From: Ferrimicrobium sp.
GTDB lineage: Bacteria > Actinomycetota > Acidimicrobiia > Acidimicrobiales > Acidimicrobiaceae
DNA: 64,000 nt
Assembly (NCBI RefSeq): GCF_027319265.1
Contig: NZ_DAHVNP010000070.1
Span: 1-64,000, forward strand
Direction of reading: 5' to 3'
Shown: positions 35,691 through 44,934 of the stretch, piece by piece
Numbering within the stretch: the stretch's first letter is position 1
Layout of the letters: every line of letters starts with the position of its first letter
Made by a program: the position numbers and the translations under genes
Notes under the pieces: model-generated
Seen by the model: only the letters and a program-made list of their open reading frames with translations
Database searches by the model: none
What the model was told of the DNA's origin: nothing

Positions 35691-37358
35691 TCAGATCACG
35701 CTTGTCCTCACAAACTCGCCAAAATCACGGACATGATCGGCATGAAAAGCCTCCATGAATGCCTCTGAATGCGTGATCACCATAATGGTGGCACCCTCGA
35801 ACTGCGCATTGAGTATTTCAGCGACGATCTGCTCATTTTCTGCATCCAACCCCGCAGTGGGCTCGTCAAGCACGAGGTTCTTTGGGTTCAGGACCAGTAG
35901 GCGCGCCAAGGCAAGTCGTTGCTTTTCCCCTTGGGATACCATCCGATTGTCCTGCCCCATCATCGTCGCGAGCCCATCGGATAACTCCGCGAACCATGGG
36001 CCAAGGCCGACCCGACCAAGCGCATCGATCAACTCAGCATCACTCGCAGCCGCGCGCGCCAGCCGCAGATTGGCGGCGAGTGAGGCTCCAAAGAGGTACG
36101 GCTCCGAGGAGAGGTAGGCGATCGAAGCGGCGATCGTCTCCTCGCTGAGCTCCGTCGTCGGTATCCCACCGATACGCATCACCCCGGCCGTTGGCGTCCA
36201 TGCTCCCAGCACCATGGCAGCCAAGGTAGACTTACCCGATCCCGTCGGTCCAACCACCAACAGCCGCTGACCCCCCTCAAGATGAAGCTCAAAGGAGTGC
36301 AAGATCTCGCGATCAGCGTCTGGGTAGTGAAACGAGACGTCTTCACACTCGATCGTTAAGGCGCTCAAGGGGAGGGTGGTCTGCGAGCACCGCGAACAGT
36401 CGCGACCCTGGAGCGCCAGCGTTCGCTCAAGTCGTGCGACTGCAGGCGTACCAGAACCAGCCGTCGCTGCCTCGAGGCCGACCGCGGTCAGCCCCTCCAC
36501 GATGGCGAGGATCAGAAAGGGAATGACGGCGAGTTCGACCGCATCGAGCCTGTGCGCTGCCATCAGATCAGCACCAATCCATAGCGTGGCCGTGAGAGCC
36601 GTCGCCTCGATCACACCGTTGAAGACGCCGAGCCAGGTCTGGATGCCCGCCTGGCGCCGCTGTGGACGGAGTAGCCGGAACGTTTTGTGTTTGAGTTGGT
36701 CAAGAAGCGGGTCCCCACGGCGAAGAAAGTAGCGGGACTGAAAGGTTGCTGCGGTCGCCAGGGAGGTGTCGTAGGCCTGCGCGCGCAAGACGCTCGTACT
36801 CTGCGCTCCCGAGCGAGCGAGGCGATAGGCCCCAAAGGGGACCACGAGTCCGATCAGGAGCAAGCTCGGTAGGAGAACCACCACAAAGACGGGCGACACC
36901 GCGCCGGCAATGACCACAACCACCAGTGAAGCGAGGCCGACACCGGTGGCGGGACCAACCAGCCGCGCGGCAAGATTCTCAAGCTGTGTCATATCACCGT
37001 TTAACGAGGCGAGCACCTCGCCAAAGACCCCCGGTCGCACCCGATAGGGAACCACCGCCGCCAGACGATCGAAGAGCAGGGTGCGAATCCTTGCTGCCAG
37101 ATCGAGGGTGAGTGAGTGACCCCACATGCGCTCACCATACTGGCTTGCCCCACGGGCCAGCGCGAAGAAACGAACCGATCCGATCACCACTCCGAGCGTC
37201 AAGATACCAGGCTTGAGTGCAGCCTTCGAGATCAGATACGCCGAGAGGCCAAAGAGCACCGCGGGTGAGAGGTAGGCCATGAATCCCGTCCCAAGATAAC
37301 CCCACACCTCCCATCGACGTTCTCGCAGACGTTCGCGCGCCAGTGTACCAAGGGTCAT
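35691..37358 (-). CDS. cydC: CydC, ABC exporter subunit for cytochrome bd assembly
   Basis: A 555-residue half-transporter with a six-helix membrane domain (about 1-310) and an ATPase domain (about 335-555): Walker A GPTGSGKST, signature VSQGEKQRLALARLL (Gln-Gly-Glu in place of Ser-Gly-Gly), Walker B LVLDEPTAGLD and the H-loop ITHSEAF. CydDC moves reductants (glutathione/cysteine, or a heme-linked process) needed for cytochrome bd maturation. Its ATG overlaps the cydD stop by four bases. Last gene of cydABDC. Confidence 0.9.
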   Translation of the reverse strand: MTLGTLARERLRERRWEVWGYLGTGFMAYLSPAVLFGLSAYLISKAALKPGILTLGVVIGSVRFFALARGASQYGERMWGHSLTLDLAARIRTLLFDRLAAVVPYRVRPGVFGEVLASLNGDMTQLENLAARLVGPATGVGLASLVVVVIAGAVSPVFVVVLLPSLLLIGLVVPFGAYRLARSGAQSTSVLRAQAYDTSLATAATFQSRYFLRRGDPLLDQLKHKTFRLLRPQRRQAGIQTWLGVFNGVIEATALTATLWIGADLMAAHRLDAVELAVIPFLILAIVEGLTAVGLEAATAGSGTPAVARLERTLALQGRDCSRCSQTTLPLSALTIECEDVSFHYPDADREILHSFELHLEGGQRLLVVGPTGSGKSTLAAMVLGAWTPTAGVMRIGGIPTTELSEETIAASIAYLSSEPYLFGASLAANLRLARAAASDAELIDALGRVGLGPWFAELSDGLATMMGQDNRMVSQGEKQRLALARLLVLNPKNLVLDEPTAGLDAENEQIVAEILNAQFEGATIMVITHSEAFMEAFHADHVRDFGEFVRTSVI

Positions 37359-39022
37359 AGCTGGGGGCCAATCTCAATCACCTGATTGGCTCGATCCTCT
37401 ACTCGATCCGAGTGCGAAGCGACAAAGAGCACCTTGGCCCTGCCGATCTGGGCTAGCGCGTCCAACAACTGTCGCTCCATCGCCGCGTTGAGATGGGCTG
37501 TGGGTTCATCGAGTAGCAGGAACGGACGCTCCATAAGTACGACGCGGGCGACACCGAGGCGTTGACGCTCACCCGCACTGAGGTTCGAGCCATCTGCCAC
37601 GACATGCTGAGACAGTCTCTCGACAAAACCGTCAGCACCAACGAGTGTCAAGACCTTCCCCACCTCAGCCTCGCTGGCATCGGGATTCAGGAGTGTGACG
37701 TTGTCATAGACACTTCCATCAACAAAGCCGGGAAGTGCGGGGAGAAAACCTACATCGCCGGGAGGGAGCGCCCCGGCCGAATCACCCGATCCCACACGCA
37801 CCGCACCTACCGTAGGCAAGAATCCTGCCAGTCCCTCAAGCCAGGAGGTCTTACCAACGCCACTTGGGCCCCGCAACACGATGAGTTCCCCGCTTGCAGC
37901 GACAAGGTCGATACTCGCTGACTGCTTGCCGTTGGGCATGATCACCCCAAAGTCTGTGAGCGCAAGAGATAGCGACTTCGATGCGAGACTGCGCGTGTGT
38001 TCATCCTCCCTACCACGCTTCACGCGAACGGGGACCACCTCGGTGATCGGCTCTCGCGTATCAGGCATCAGCGCTAGCGCATCCACGCGTCGCACCAGCG
38101 CAGCGGCGTCCTGGGTCGCATGGAACTGCAGCGCTGCCGCGCGTACCGGTCGGAAGATCTCCGGGACGATAAAGAGTACCGCTGCTCCGGTGGCGAGTGA
38201 CATCGATGCGTCGTTGAGACGGATACCGATGGAGACCGCCACAAGGGCCACAATGATGGCGACGAGCGTGTCAAGGCTCACCCCAGAGATGAAGGCGACA
38301 CTCAGCACCCCAAGGGTGCGCTTGCGCAGATCTTGGGCAGCTCTCGCGATAGCAGCCTCCTGCAGGTGCGCTTTGTTAAAGGACTTGAGGGTGACCATGC
38401 CGCTCAGCATGTCGAGGTAGAGCGCGTTCAACCGTACGGTTGCACCGAGTTGACGATCAGCGCGATCCTTCGTGCTCTTGCCGACCACGATCATGATCAC
38501 CGGCAGCACAACGAGTCCACCGACGACCTCGATAAAAGCCATCGGCGACTCGATCAAGGTAAAGAGGATCAGTGCTGGGGTGATAATCGCCGCACCAATC
38601 GCCTCGGGAAGAAAGCGTGACGCATACGGCACAAGGGTGGCGACCCCGTCGGTCAGGAGGTAACCCAACTCCGTCCCGGCCACCGGTGCGGCGCTGCCCT
38701 TTGTGATGAGCTGAGAGATCGTTCGCTGGGCATAGTCGACTCCAAGGAGGACCGCCAGGTAGTCGATGAGTCGCAACATCGCAAGTCGAATGCCAAAGGC
38801 AACACCGAAGAGGAGCGCCAAACGTGGGATAACCCCATATCGGTGCAGCATGACCGCATCCTCGAGCATCCGACCAATGAGGAGTGCGGACACCACCAAC
38901 GATACCAGCGCGACGACTTGGACCGCCACGATGAGGATCGCGAGCGTCCGACTCCGTCGACTCGCTAGTGCGCCCCGCAATAAGGACGGGGCACGACGAA
39001 CACTTGGCTCACTAACAAACAC
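37355..39022 (-). CDS. cydD: CydD, ABC exporter subunit for cytochrome bd assembly
   Basis: A 555-residue half-transporter: membrane helices over about 20-310, ATPase domain over about 350-555 with Walker A GPSGVGKTS, signature LSAGERQRLGVARV, Walker B LLLDEPTAHLN and H-loop VASHSDRVED. It pairs with CydC next door. The start is GTG 39022 with GAGG four bases upstream; longer readings would overlap cydB. Separated from cydB by 26 bp. Confidence 0.9.
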   Translation of the reverse strand: MFVSEPSVRRAPSLLRGALASRRSRTLAILIVAVQVVALVSLVVSALLIGRMLEDAVMLHRYGVIPRLALLFGVAFGIRLAMLRLIDYLAVLLGVDYAQRTISQLITKGSAAPVAGTELGYLLTDGVATLVPYASRFLPEAIGAAIITPALILFTLIESPMAFIEVVGGLVVLPVIMIVVGKSTKDRADRQLGATVRLNALYLDMLSGMVTLKSFNKAHLQEAAIARAAQDLRKRTLGVLSVAFISGVSLDTLVAIIVALVAVSIGIRLNDASMSLATGAAVLFIVPEIFRPVRAAALQFHATQDAAALVRRVDALALMPDTREPITEVVPVRVKRGREDEHTRSLASKSLSLALTDFGVIMPNGKQSASIDLVAASGELIVLRGPSGVGKTSWLEGLAGFLPTVGAVRVGSGDSAGALPPGDVGFLPALPGFVDGSVYDNVTLLNPDASEAEVGKVLTLVGADGFVERLSQHVVADGSNLSAGERQRLGVARVVLMERPFLLLDEPTAHLNAAMERQLLDALAQIGRAKVLFVASHSDRVEDRANQVIEIGPQL

Positions 39023-39048
39023 GTTCCCTCTTTGACCCTCATCCTCAC

Positions 39049-40080
39049 TCAAGACTCGACGGTGGAGGGAGTCTTTGGCAATGTAAGACGCTTGCGGAAG
39101 ATCCAGTAGGTCCAACCCTGATAGAGCAGGACGAAAGGAGTAAAGATCACCGCCACGATCGTCATGATGTTCAAGGTATAGCGCTGCGAAGCGGCCGTGG
39201 CGATGCTCAGCGAATCAGAGAACGCCGTCGATGACGTGATCACATTGGGGTAGAGCGTCATGAAAATGGTGATGGTGAGTGCCAGAATTGCGACCCCCGT
39301 GAAGACAAATGCCCATCCGTTCAGATGTTCTCTCACGAGCCAGGAGACGGCGGCGACCAGTAGGAACGCCGTCACTGGGATGAAGCCTGGCACGGCACCG
39401 CTGTTGCCATGCGCACGCGCAACAAAGTAGGTCCAAGCAAGGAACGCCAAGAGAATGACGGTTGCAGCTGGGGCGACCCGACGAGCCGCCATCGTCGCCT
39501 TATCGTGCAACTCACCGGTTGTCTTCAGGCTCAGGAAAGTCGCCCCGTGGAGCACGAAGAGTGCCACCATCGTAAGGCCACCCAACAACGCATACGGCTG
39601 AAGCAACCCCAAGAACGTACCGGTGTACTGATGCTGGGCATTGAGTGGAATCCCCTTCAAAAGGTCCGCAAAGGCCACACCCCAGATCAACGAGGGGATC
39701 AGCGAGCCGAGAAAGTTGACCCGGTCCCAGTTGGCTCGCCACCGCGTGCTAGTGCGCAAACCACGAAACTCAAAGGACATCCCTCGGACGATCAGCATGA
39801 CCAGCACGACAAAGAGTGCTAGATAGAACGCCGAGAACATCGTCGAGTACCACAGGGGAAAGGCGGCAAAGGTCGCGCCACCAGCCACGATCAGCCAGAC
39901 TTCGTTCCCGTCCCAAATCGGGCCGATCGCGTTGAGCATGCCCCTTCGTTCCAGGTCCCCATTGGTGATGAAGGGAAGCAGCATCCCGATACCAAAATCG
40001 AAACCCTCGAGAAAGAAGTAGCCTGCCCAGAGGAAACCGATCAAGACAAACCAAATCAATTGCAGTCCTGTTACATGCAT
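39049..40080 (-). CDS. cydB: Cytochrome bd ubiquinol/menaquinol oxidase subunit II
   Basis: A 343-residue polytopic protein of the CydB family: LQLIWFVLIGFLWAGYFFLEGFDFGIGMLLPF at the N-terminus, NAIGPIWDGNEVWLIVAGGATFAAFPLWYSTMFSA, then FRGLRTSTRWRANWD, and the C-terminal SSAYTLNIMT-like end. It forms the second subunit of the bd oxidase, which reduces oxygen with quinol and has high oxygen affinity. ATG 40080 has GGAGGG ten bases upstream; the in-frame TTG at 40089 is too close to it. It begins 15 bp after cydA. Confidence 0.95.
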   Translation of the reverse strand: MHVTGLQLIWFVLIGFLWAGYFFLEGFDFGIGMLLPFITNGDLERRGMLNAIGPIWDGNEVWLIVAGGATFAAFPLWYSTMFSAFYLALFVVLVMLIVRGMSFEFRGLRTSTRWRANWDRVNFLGSLIPSLIWGVAFADLLKGIPLNAQHQYTGTFLGLLQPYALLGGLTMVALFVLHGATFLSLKTTGELHDKATMAARRVAPAATVILLAFLAWTYFVARAHGNSGAVPGFIPVTAFLLVAAVSWLVREHLNGWAFVFTGVAILALTITIFMTLYPNVITSSTAFSDSLSIATAASQRYTLNIMTIVAVIFTPFVLLYQGWTYWIFRKRLTLPKTPSTVES

Positions 40081-40095
40081 AATCGTCAATCCCTC

Positions 40096-41514
40096 CTAGT
40101 AAACCAGTGCATCGTGTTCGGCATCCGCATCGTCCTCAGGGGGAAGCACCTCGCCGTTCATCATCGCGAGCTCCTTGCGTGAGTAGTGGTACATCATGGC
40201 GAAATCGATCACTCCCAGTACCGCATAGAGCGCGATGAAGCCAAAGAAGGTGAATCCAACGTCCCAAGCGGAGATGTCACGGGAGACTCCCTGGGCAGTC
40301 CGGAGCACTCCATAGACGATCCAGGGCTGGCGACCGGTCTCGGTGAAGATCCATCCCGTCGTGTTGGCGATGAATGGCAAGGGTATGGCGTAGATCGCCA
40401 CTCTGCGAAACCACTTGGAGTTGTCGAGCTTCTTGCGCCGCAGAAGCCACATACCCCAGAGGGCGATCGCGATGATAACCGCACCGAGACCCGCCATGAT
40501 GCGGAAGTTCCAATACTCAAGCCAGACGGGGGGTACATAGTTGCCCGGTCCATACTTCTTGACGTATTCCTTTTGGAGCTGGTTAATGCCTTGAACCTTG
40601 CCGTTCCAGGAGTTCGTGGCCAGCAACGAGAGCACATGGGGAAGATCGACCTGAAAGATCACCTTGTCGTGGAGATTGCCGATGGTGATGAGGGACTCAG
40701 GCGCCCCTCGCTGGGTGTTATAGAGTGCCTCTCCTGCGGCCATCTTCATCGGCTGGTCCTTGACCATCACCGTTCCCTGGGCTGATCCATCAAGAGCCAT
40801 CCCAAGCGATGCGACAAAGAAGACGATCAGCGCGACGCGGATACCAAGGGAAAAGATCGCCCGCGATCCTTCCCGCTTCATCTGGTAGAAGGCAACACCG
40901 AGGGCGACCGCCGAACCTGTGATGAGCGAGGCAAGAAGCACATGGAAGAGGGTGGTGATAAACAGCTCGTTGGTCAGGATCGCAAAGAAGTTCGTCATCA
41001 CGGCCTGATGGGTCGCGTGATCGATCTTGTAACCAACAGGGTCCTGCATCCAGGTATTGGCAACGAGAATGAACGAGGCCGAGAGCGAGCTACCCAACAC
41101 GACCATCCAGATGGAGAGCATATGGATCCTCGGCGACACCTTGCCTTTGCCAAAGATCCAGATTCCGAGGAACGTTGACTCCATGAAAAAGGCGAGGAGG
41201 CCCTCGATTGCGAGAGGTGGTCCAAAGATATTACCCACAAAGGCCGAGTACTGGGCCCAGTTCATGCCGAACTGAAACTCCTGCACGATGCCGGTCACGA
41301 TCCCGATGGCAAAGTTAATCAGAAAGAGCTTCCCAAAGAAGCGTACGAGATGCTCATATCGGTCATCATGGGTCTTGTAGACCGCCGTCTGAAAAATGGC
41401 GACAATAACCGCCAGACCAATGGTTACAGGCACAAAAAAGAAGTGAAAGATAATCGTCGTAGCGAATTGCCATCGCGACAATGTAAGGGTAACCGTACCC
41501 AGCAAAGGCTCCAT
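40096..41514 (-). CDS. cydA: Cytochrome bd ubiquinol/menaquinol oxidase subunit I
   Basis: A 472-residue quinol oxidase subunit that binds the hemes. Seen: SRWQFATTIIFHFFFVPVTIG with the heme His24, GIVTGIVQEFQFGMNW, ESTFLGIWIFG, FILVANTWMQDPVGYKID, NELFITTLFHVLLAS with a second heme His, and the conserved GRQPWIVYGVLRT. The Q-loop looks of the short type common in actinobacteria. ATG 41514 has GGAG six bases upstream. First gene of cydABDC, a system for low oxygen, nitrosative or acid stress. Confidence 0.96.
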   Translation of the reverse strand: MEPLLGTVTLTLSRWQFATTIIFHFFFVPVTIGLAVIVAIFQTAVYKTHDDRYEHLVRFFGKLFLINFAIGIVTGIVQEFQFGMNWAQYSAFVGNIFGPPLAIEGLLAFFMESTFLGIWIFGKGKVSPRIHMLSIWMVVLGSSLSASFILVANTWMQDPVGYKIDHATHQAVMTNFFAILTNELFITTLFHVLLASLITGSAVALGVAFYQMKREGSRAIFSLGIRVALIVFFVASLGMALDGSAQGTVMVKDQPMKMAAGEALYNTQRGAPESLITIGNLHDKVIFQVDLPHVLSLLATNSWNGKVQGINQLQKEYVKKYGPGNYVPPVWLEYWNFRIMAGLGAVIIAIALWGMWLLRRKKLDNSKWFRRVAIYAIPLPFIANTTGWIFTETGRQPWIVYGVLRTAQGVSRDISAWDVGFTFFGFIALYAVLGVIDFAMMYHYSRKELAMMNGEVLPPEDDADAEHDALVY

Positions 41515-41550
41515 AAGTAACTCCATTCAATTTCTATAAGACAGCCTAAG

Positions 41551-41569
41551 AGAGCTGAGGCATACCTAA
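41551..41569. promoter_or_regulatory. Partial DtxR/IdeR-like box upstream of cydA
   Basis: The minus strand reads TTAGGTATGCCTCAGCTCT, agreeing at 13 of 19 positions with the actinobacterial iron box TTAGGTTAGSCTAACCTAA. It lies 37 bp before the cydA start, at a place where a repressor could act. A further CCTAAG/CTTAGG pair spans the region. Weak evidence. Confidence 0.25.
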
Positions 41570-41643
41570 CTTAGGGTCATAAGTCACATTTTCTTCTCAG
41601 AAAACGCCAGGCGCACCGGCGCACCGAGGGTTCCTCTCAGCTT

Positions 41644-43071
41644 TCACTGTGTTCGCTGCACATAGCTTACGGTGCCACCCTCGAAGTACACACGACCCGC
41701 CGGGTAGACCCAGACCACCTCAGGGTAGCCGTCATAGCTAGCACTCGTCGTCGAGGCTGGCGGCCCCCAAAGCTGGGTCACCTCGGCCTCGGTATCACCA
41801 TCGTTGAGATAGGGATAGGACTGTTGGGAGGCACTCCCGGAGTCCGGTGGGGCTAAAGAGGACGGGGTCGGGGTCGCTGGTACTGGAGTCGGTGACGCCC
41901 CTCCAGACACAGACCAAACCACGGCATCGTTCCACAGTGCATCGAACCATGTCAGAGCCTGCGTTCGCACGCTGGGACTTGAGGTGATCATTCCGACTTC
42001 GCGGTTGTCGTTGAAGGAGACAACTGAGAAGTTTTCAGAGCCCACGAAGGTGGTGTGAGGAGTAACGATGAGCTTGGCATGCACATAGGGACTGCTCAAC
42101 GTTCGCACCTGTACACCAGATCGGACGAGTTCGTTCGCATAGCTCGCCGCTTCCCAGGACGGATCCGCCGGTATCAGCACGCGAGCAGCTGATCCATGGG
42201 TAAGCAGCGCCTGGTAACACGAAGGGGCGTCACCGAGCTCTTCAGCCATGACGGCAACCGGTCCAGCCTGCCCAAGCAACCCGGCGATCGTGGAGGCCGA
42301 CCCGGGGGAGAGTACGAGCGTCGATCTTGGTGATGCTCCAGCAGCTGTTCCAGTCCAGTCTGCGTGAAAAACGGTGGCGAGCGCAGCGATGGCGCTTGGC
42401 TTCGAGGTCACGAAGGCATCTTCGACGTTCTCGCCATCGAAGGCACTCTGGGTCGCATTCGGCGAACCGAACAGAGCAACCTGATCTGGCTGACCAGGAT
42501 CGACGATCAGGTACTTTGCGTGATCGAAGGCATACTGTCCTTCGAAACGTGCTGGAGCCATCTTGAGGTGCACTCCACTTCCTGCAAGTCCAGCGACCGC
42601 GATAGAGGGAGCTGAGGGGTCATCATAGGGATGCCCGTCAACAATGACGTCGACCTGAACTCCTCGAACAGCTGCGCTCCGAAGGGACGAGAGGAACTGG
42701 GGATCGGTGAGGAGGTACTCGTTCACATCGATGACGGAGCGCGCATGATTCATCGCGTTCAACCAAGGTCCAATGCCTGCCTGGGGTTCAGTGATAAAGG
42801 TCAGCGTGCCTTCGGGAACTTGACCCACCGCGACTGGCGCGTTGTGCCCACTGGGACTGGTCGGTCCCCGATCAACGGTGCCAGTTGGAGTCCTGTTAAA
42901 GTTCGGTTGCGAGGAAGGTGCCTGCGTTTTCTTGGCAGACAACGACAGGCCTGCATGATGATGCTTGACGGACTGACGGGGAGCCGCGTCCGTCGTCGCT
43001 TTGCAGCCCCCAAGCGACACCACGCCAACCCCAAGACACAACACCAACGGAACCATGCGCTGACGGCCCAT
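41644..43071 (-). CDS. Phospholipase D-like lipoprotein
   Basis: A 475-residue protein with an N-terminal lipoprotein signal (lipobox L-G-G-C, Cys23), a disordered linker to about 85, and two PLD repeats. The first HKD motif is intact (H184, K186, D191, then GSPN); the second has H331 and K333 in VHAKLIVTP but Pro338 in the Asp position, followed by GSENF. It therefore belongs to the PLD/nuclease superfamily and faces the outside of the membrane. A Pro/Ser linker (about 415-440) leads to a C-terminal SmpA/BamE-like segment (YLNDGDTEAEVTQLWGPPAS). The substrate, phospholipid or nucleic acid, is unknown. GGGAG lies eight bases before the ATG. Confidence 0.85.
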   Translation of the reverse strand: MGRQRMVPLVLCLGVGVVSLGGCKATTDAAPRQSVKHHHAGLSLSAKKTQAPSSQPNFNRTPTGTVDRGPTSPSGHNAPVAVGQVPEGTLTFITEPQAGIGPWLNAMNHARSVIDVNEYLLTDPQFLSSLRSAAVRGVQVDVIVDGHPYDDPSAPSIAVAGLAGSGVHLKMAPARFEGQYAFDHAKYLIVDPGQPDQVALFGSPNATQSAFDGENVEDAFVTSKPSAIAALATVFHADWTGTAAGASPRSTLVLSPGSASTIAGLLGQAGPVAVMAEELGDAPSCYQALLTHGSAARVLIPADPSWEAASYANELVRSGVQVRTLSSPYVHAKLIVTPHTTFVGSENFSVVSFNDNREVGMITSSPSVRTQALTWFDALWNDAVVWSVSGGASPTPVPATPTPSSLAPPDSGSASQQSYPYLNDGDTEAEVTQLWGPPASTTSASYDGYPEVVWVYPAGRVYFEGGTVSYVQRTQ

Positions 43072-43365
43072 TATCTATACTCCCATCCCGTTGATCGCCC
43101 TATCGTGGAGAATACCGCTTGACTCGGACATCGCGAACGCCCGGGTCAATCCGCGGATCTTTGACCAAGACTCATCGTGTTGTGCTCGATCAAGTAGTGC
43201 CATGCTCGATCTTCGCAGTCTCACCGAGATATGTTGCACCCCACCCCCTACCGTCGATGACCAAGCAGACGATCGACCCTCCTATCGAGAACCCAGCCCC
43301 CCAGGGCACGAACGCCATCAGAAGATTTTTCTCCTCTATTCGGAATATCTCGGCACCTCGCAGCA
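43072..43365. other. Divergent intergenic region
   Basis: About 300 bp between the PLD lipoprotein and the APC permease with no gene. Its right end runs into the palindromes listed next. Confidence 0.35.
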
Positions 43366-43394
43366 CTACTATAGTAGTAGAAAAAAATTCTACC
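43366..43394. promoter_or_regulatory. Overlapping palindromes upstream of APC permease
   Basis: ACTACTATAGTAGT is a perfect 14-bp palindrome (43366-43379), and GTAGAA...TTCTAC around five A residues overlaps it (43378-43394). They end 25 bp before the permease ATG and overlap the likely promoter, so a dimeric regulator site is likely; the protein is not known. Confidence 0.5.
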
Positions 43395-43419
43395 TAGTTC
43401 TGGAAAGGGCAAGCATCCG

Positions 43420-44934
43420 ATGGAACCAGACGAGTTGAACAAGGCCGACCCAGCTGCGCTGACCTCACCAGCCGGCCAGCCTCACCATCTCCAGCCTGGG
43501 ATCGTCTCGGTTTGGGGTCTGGTCAGTCAAAGCATCGCCGGCATGGCCCCGACCTGTGACGTCGTCGCCTTTATGACCGCTGGAGCCGCCTTTGCGCTCG
43601 TGGCCCTGCCGCTCTCATACCTCTTTGCCTTCATCCTTATGTTCATCGAGGTCAACACCCTCTATCACCTCTCCAAGCATCGCGGTTCAGCTGGAGGTTA
43701 CTATAGCTACGTCTCGGCAGGGCTCGGAGCAAAGCCAGCATTGGTGACCGCCATCATGGTCGTCTTCTACCAGCTGATCAGTGTCGCTGGTGTACCGATC
43801 TACGTCGCCGGTGTCTTCTTGCCAGGGATCGCTCGATCGTATTTTGGCGTCACCCTTCCGGGCTGGTTCTGGATCCCGATGATGCTGGTCTTCATCGGAG
43901 TACCCTGGCTACTCTCCGTACTCGGCATTCGTCCAACCGTCAAGGCGATGCTCTTCACGAGCTCGCTGGAGATCGTCTTTCTCATCGTCGCGTCGATCAT
44001 CATCATCGCCCGCTCTCATGTCGCAGCTCCCTTGCATCCCTTCACCTTCGCCTCGGTTGGCGTCAAGGGGGTCGCTCTCGGCATGATCTTTGCCATCACC
44101 AGCTTCATCGGTGTCGGTAGCCACGCCCCACTTGGCGAGGAGGCCAAGGGAGTTCGCACCCAACAAGGAAGGCTGATCGGCAAGGCCGCAATCCTCTCCC
44201 TCACTCTGGTAGGAGTAGCACTGACCATCTCGGCCTACGCGCTCACCGTCGGCTGGGGAGAGGCACGAATGGCACTCTTCTCAAAGGCTGCCGCCCCAGG
44301 TGTACAGGTATTCCTCCACTATCTCGGACCCATTGGTGCCGTGGCACTTGTCGTCCTCGCGATCAACAGCGCGCTCATGGACGATCTCGCCCTCATGACC
44401 AGCACCGCTAGGGTCCTCTACGCCGTGAGCCGCGACAAGCTTCTCCAGACGAGCTTTGCCACCGTCAACGGCAAACGTGCGCCAGCGGCCAGTGTCACCT
44501 TCGTGGGCGCCACAGCAATTCTGGTGGGATTGGTCTTTGGCCTCTGGCTTGGGCCAGCTCAGGCCTTTGACGTCCTCACCACCGCGGTCTTATTTGGCCT
44601 TGTGACCGCCCACACGCTCATGAACCTCTCATTGATGCGCATCTCCTACCGAGAACGACGCGTCACCCAGTTGGCTTTTCACTTCGTGCTCCCTATCATC
44701 GCAATGGGCCTGTTTTGGATGGTGCTCTATGAGACCGTTGTCCCGTTGGTCTTCCCACTCGCATGGGCAGCTATCTTCTGGCTCGTGATCCTGATCGGAG
44801 CGATCGTCTGGACTTACATCAAAATGGGCGGTGATCGTGGTCTCACCCGGCAGGCCGGCCATCAACTCGGTCTGGCTCATGAGGAACACCCCCTCGACAC
44901 CGTCGATAGTCTTGGCCTTTGGCGAGAGACTTGA
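43420..44934 (+). CDS. APC-superfamily amino acid permease
   Basis: A 504-residue carrier with about 12 helices. Seen: GIVSVWGLVSQSIAGMAPTCDVVAFMTAGAAF at helix 1, HLSKHRGSAGGYYSYVSAGLGAKPA at helix 3, FIGVGSHAPLGEEAKGVRTQQG before helix 8, and LMTSTARVLYAVSRDKLL. Divergent family members take up amino acids or organic amines. Its TGA overlaps the ATG of the LRV-repeat gene by one base (TGATG), so the two are coupled. The promoter region carries overlapping palindromes. Confidence 0.88.
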   Translation: MEPDELNKADPAALTSPAGQPHHLQPGIVSVWGLVSQSIAGMAPTCDVVAFMTAGAAFALVALPLSYLFAFILMFIEVNTLYHLSKHRGSAGGYYSYVSAGLGAKPALVTAIMVVFYQLISVAGVPIYVAGVFLPGIARSYFGVTLPGWFWIPMMLVFIGVPWLLSVLGIRPTVKAMLFTSSLEIVFLIVASIIIIARSHVAAPLHPFTFASVGVKGVALGMIFAITSFIGVGSHAPLGEEAKGVRTQQGRLIGKAAILSLTLVGVALTISAYALTVGWGEARMALFSKAAAPGVQVFLHYLGPIGAVALVVLAINSALMDDLALMTSTARVLYAVSRDKLLQTSFATVNGKRAPAASVTFVGATAILVGLVFGLWLGPAQAFDVLTTAVLFGLVTAHTLMNLSLMRISYRERRVTQLAFHFVLPIIAMGLFWMVLYETVVPLVFPLAWAAIFWLVILIGAIVWTYIKMGGDRGLTRQAGHQLGLAHEEHPLDTVDSLGLWRET

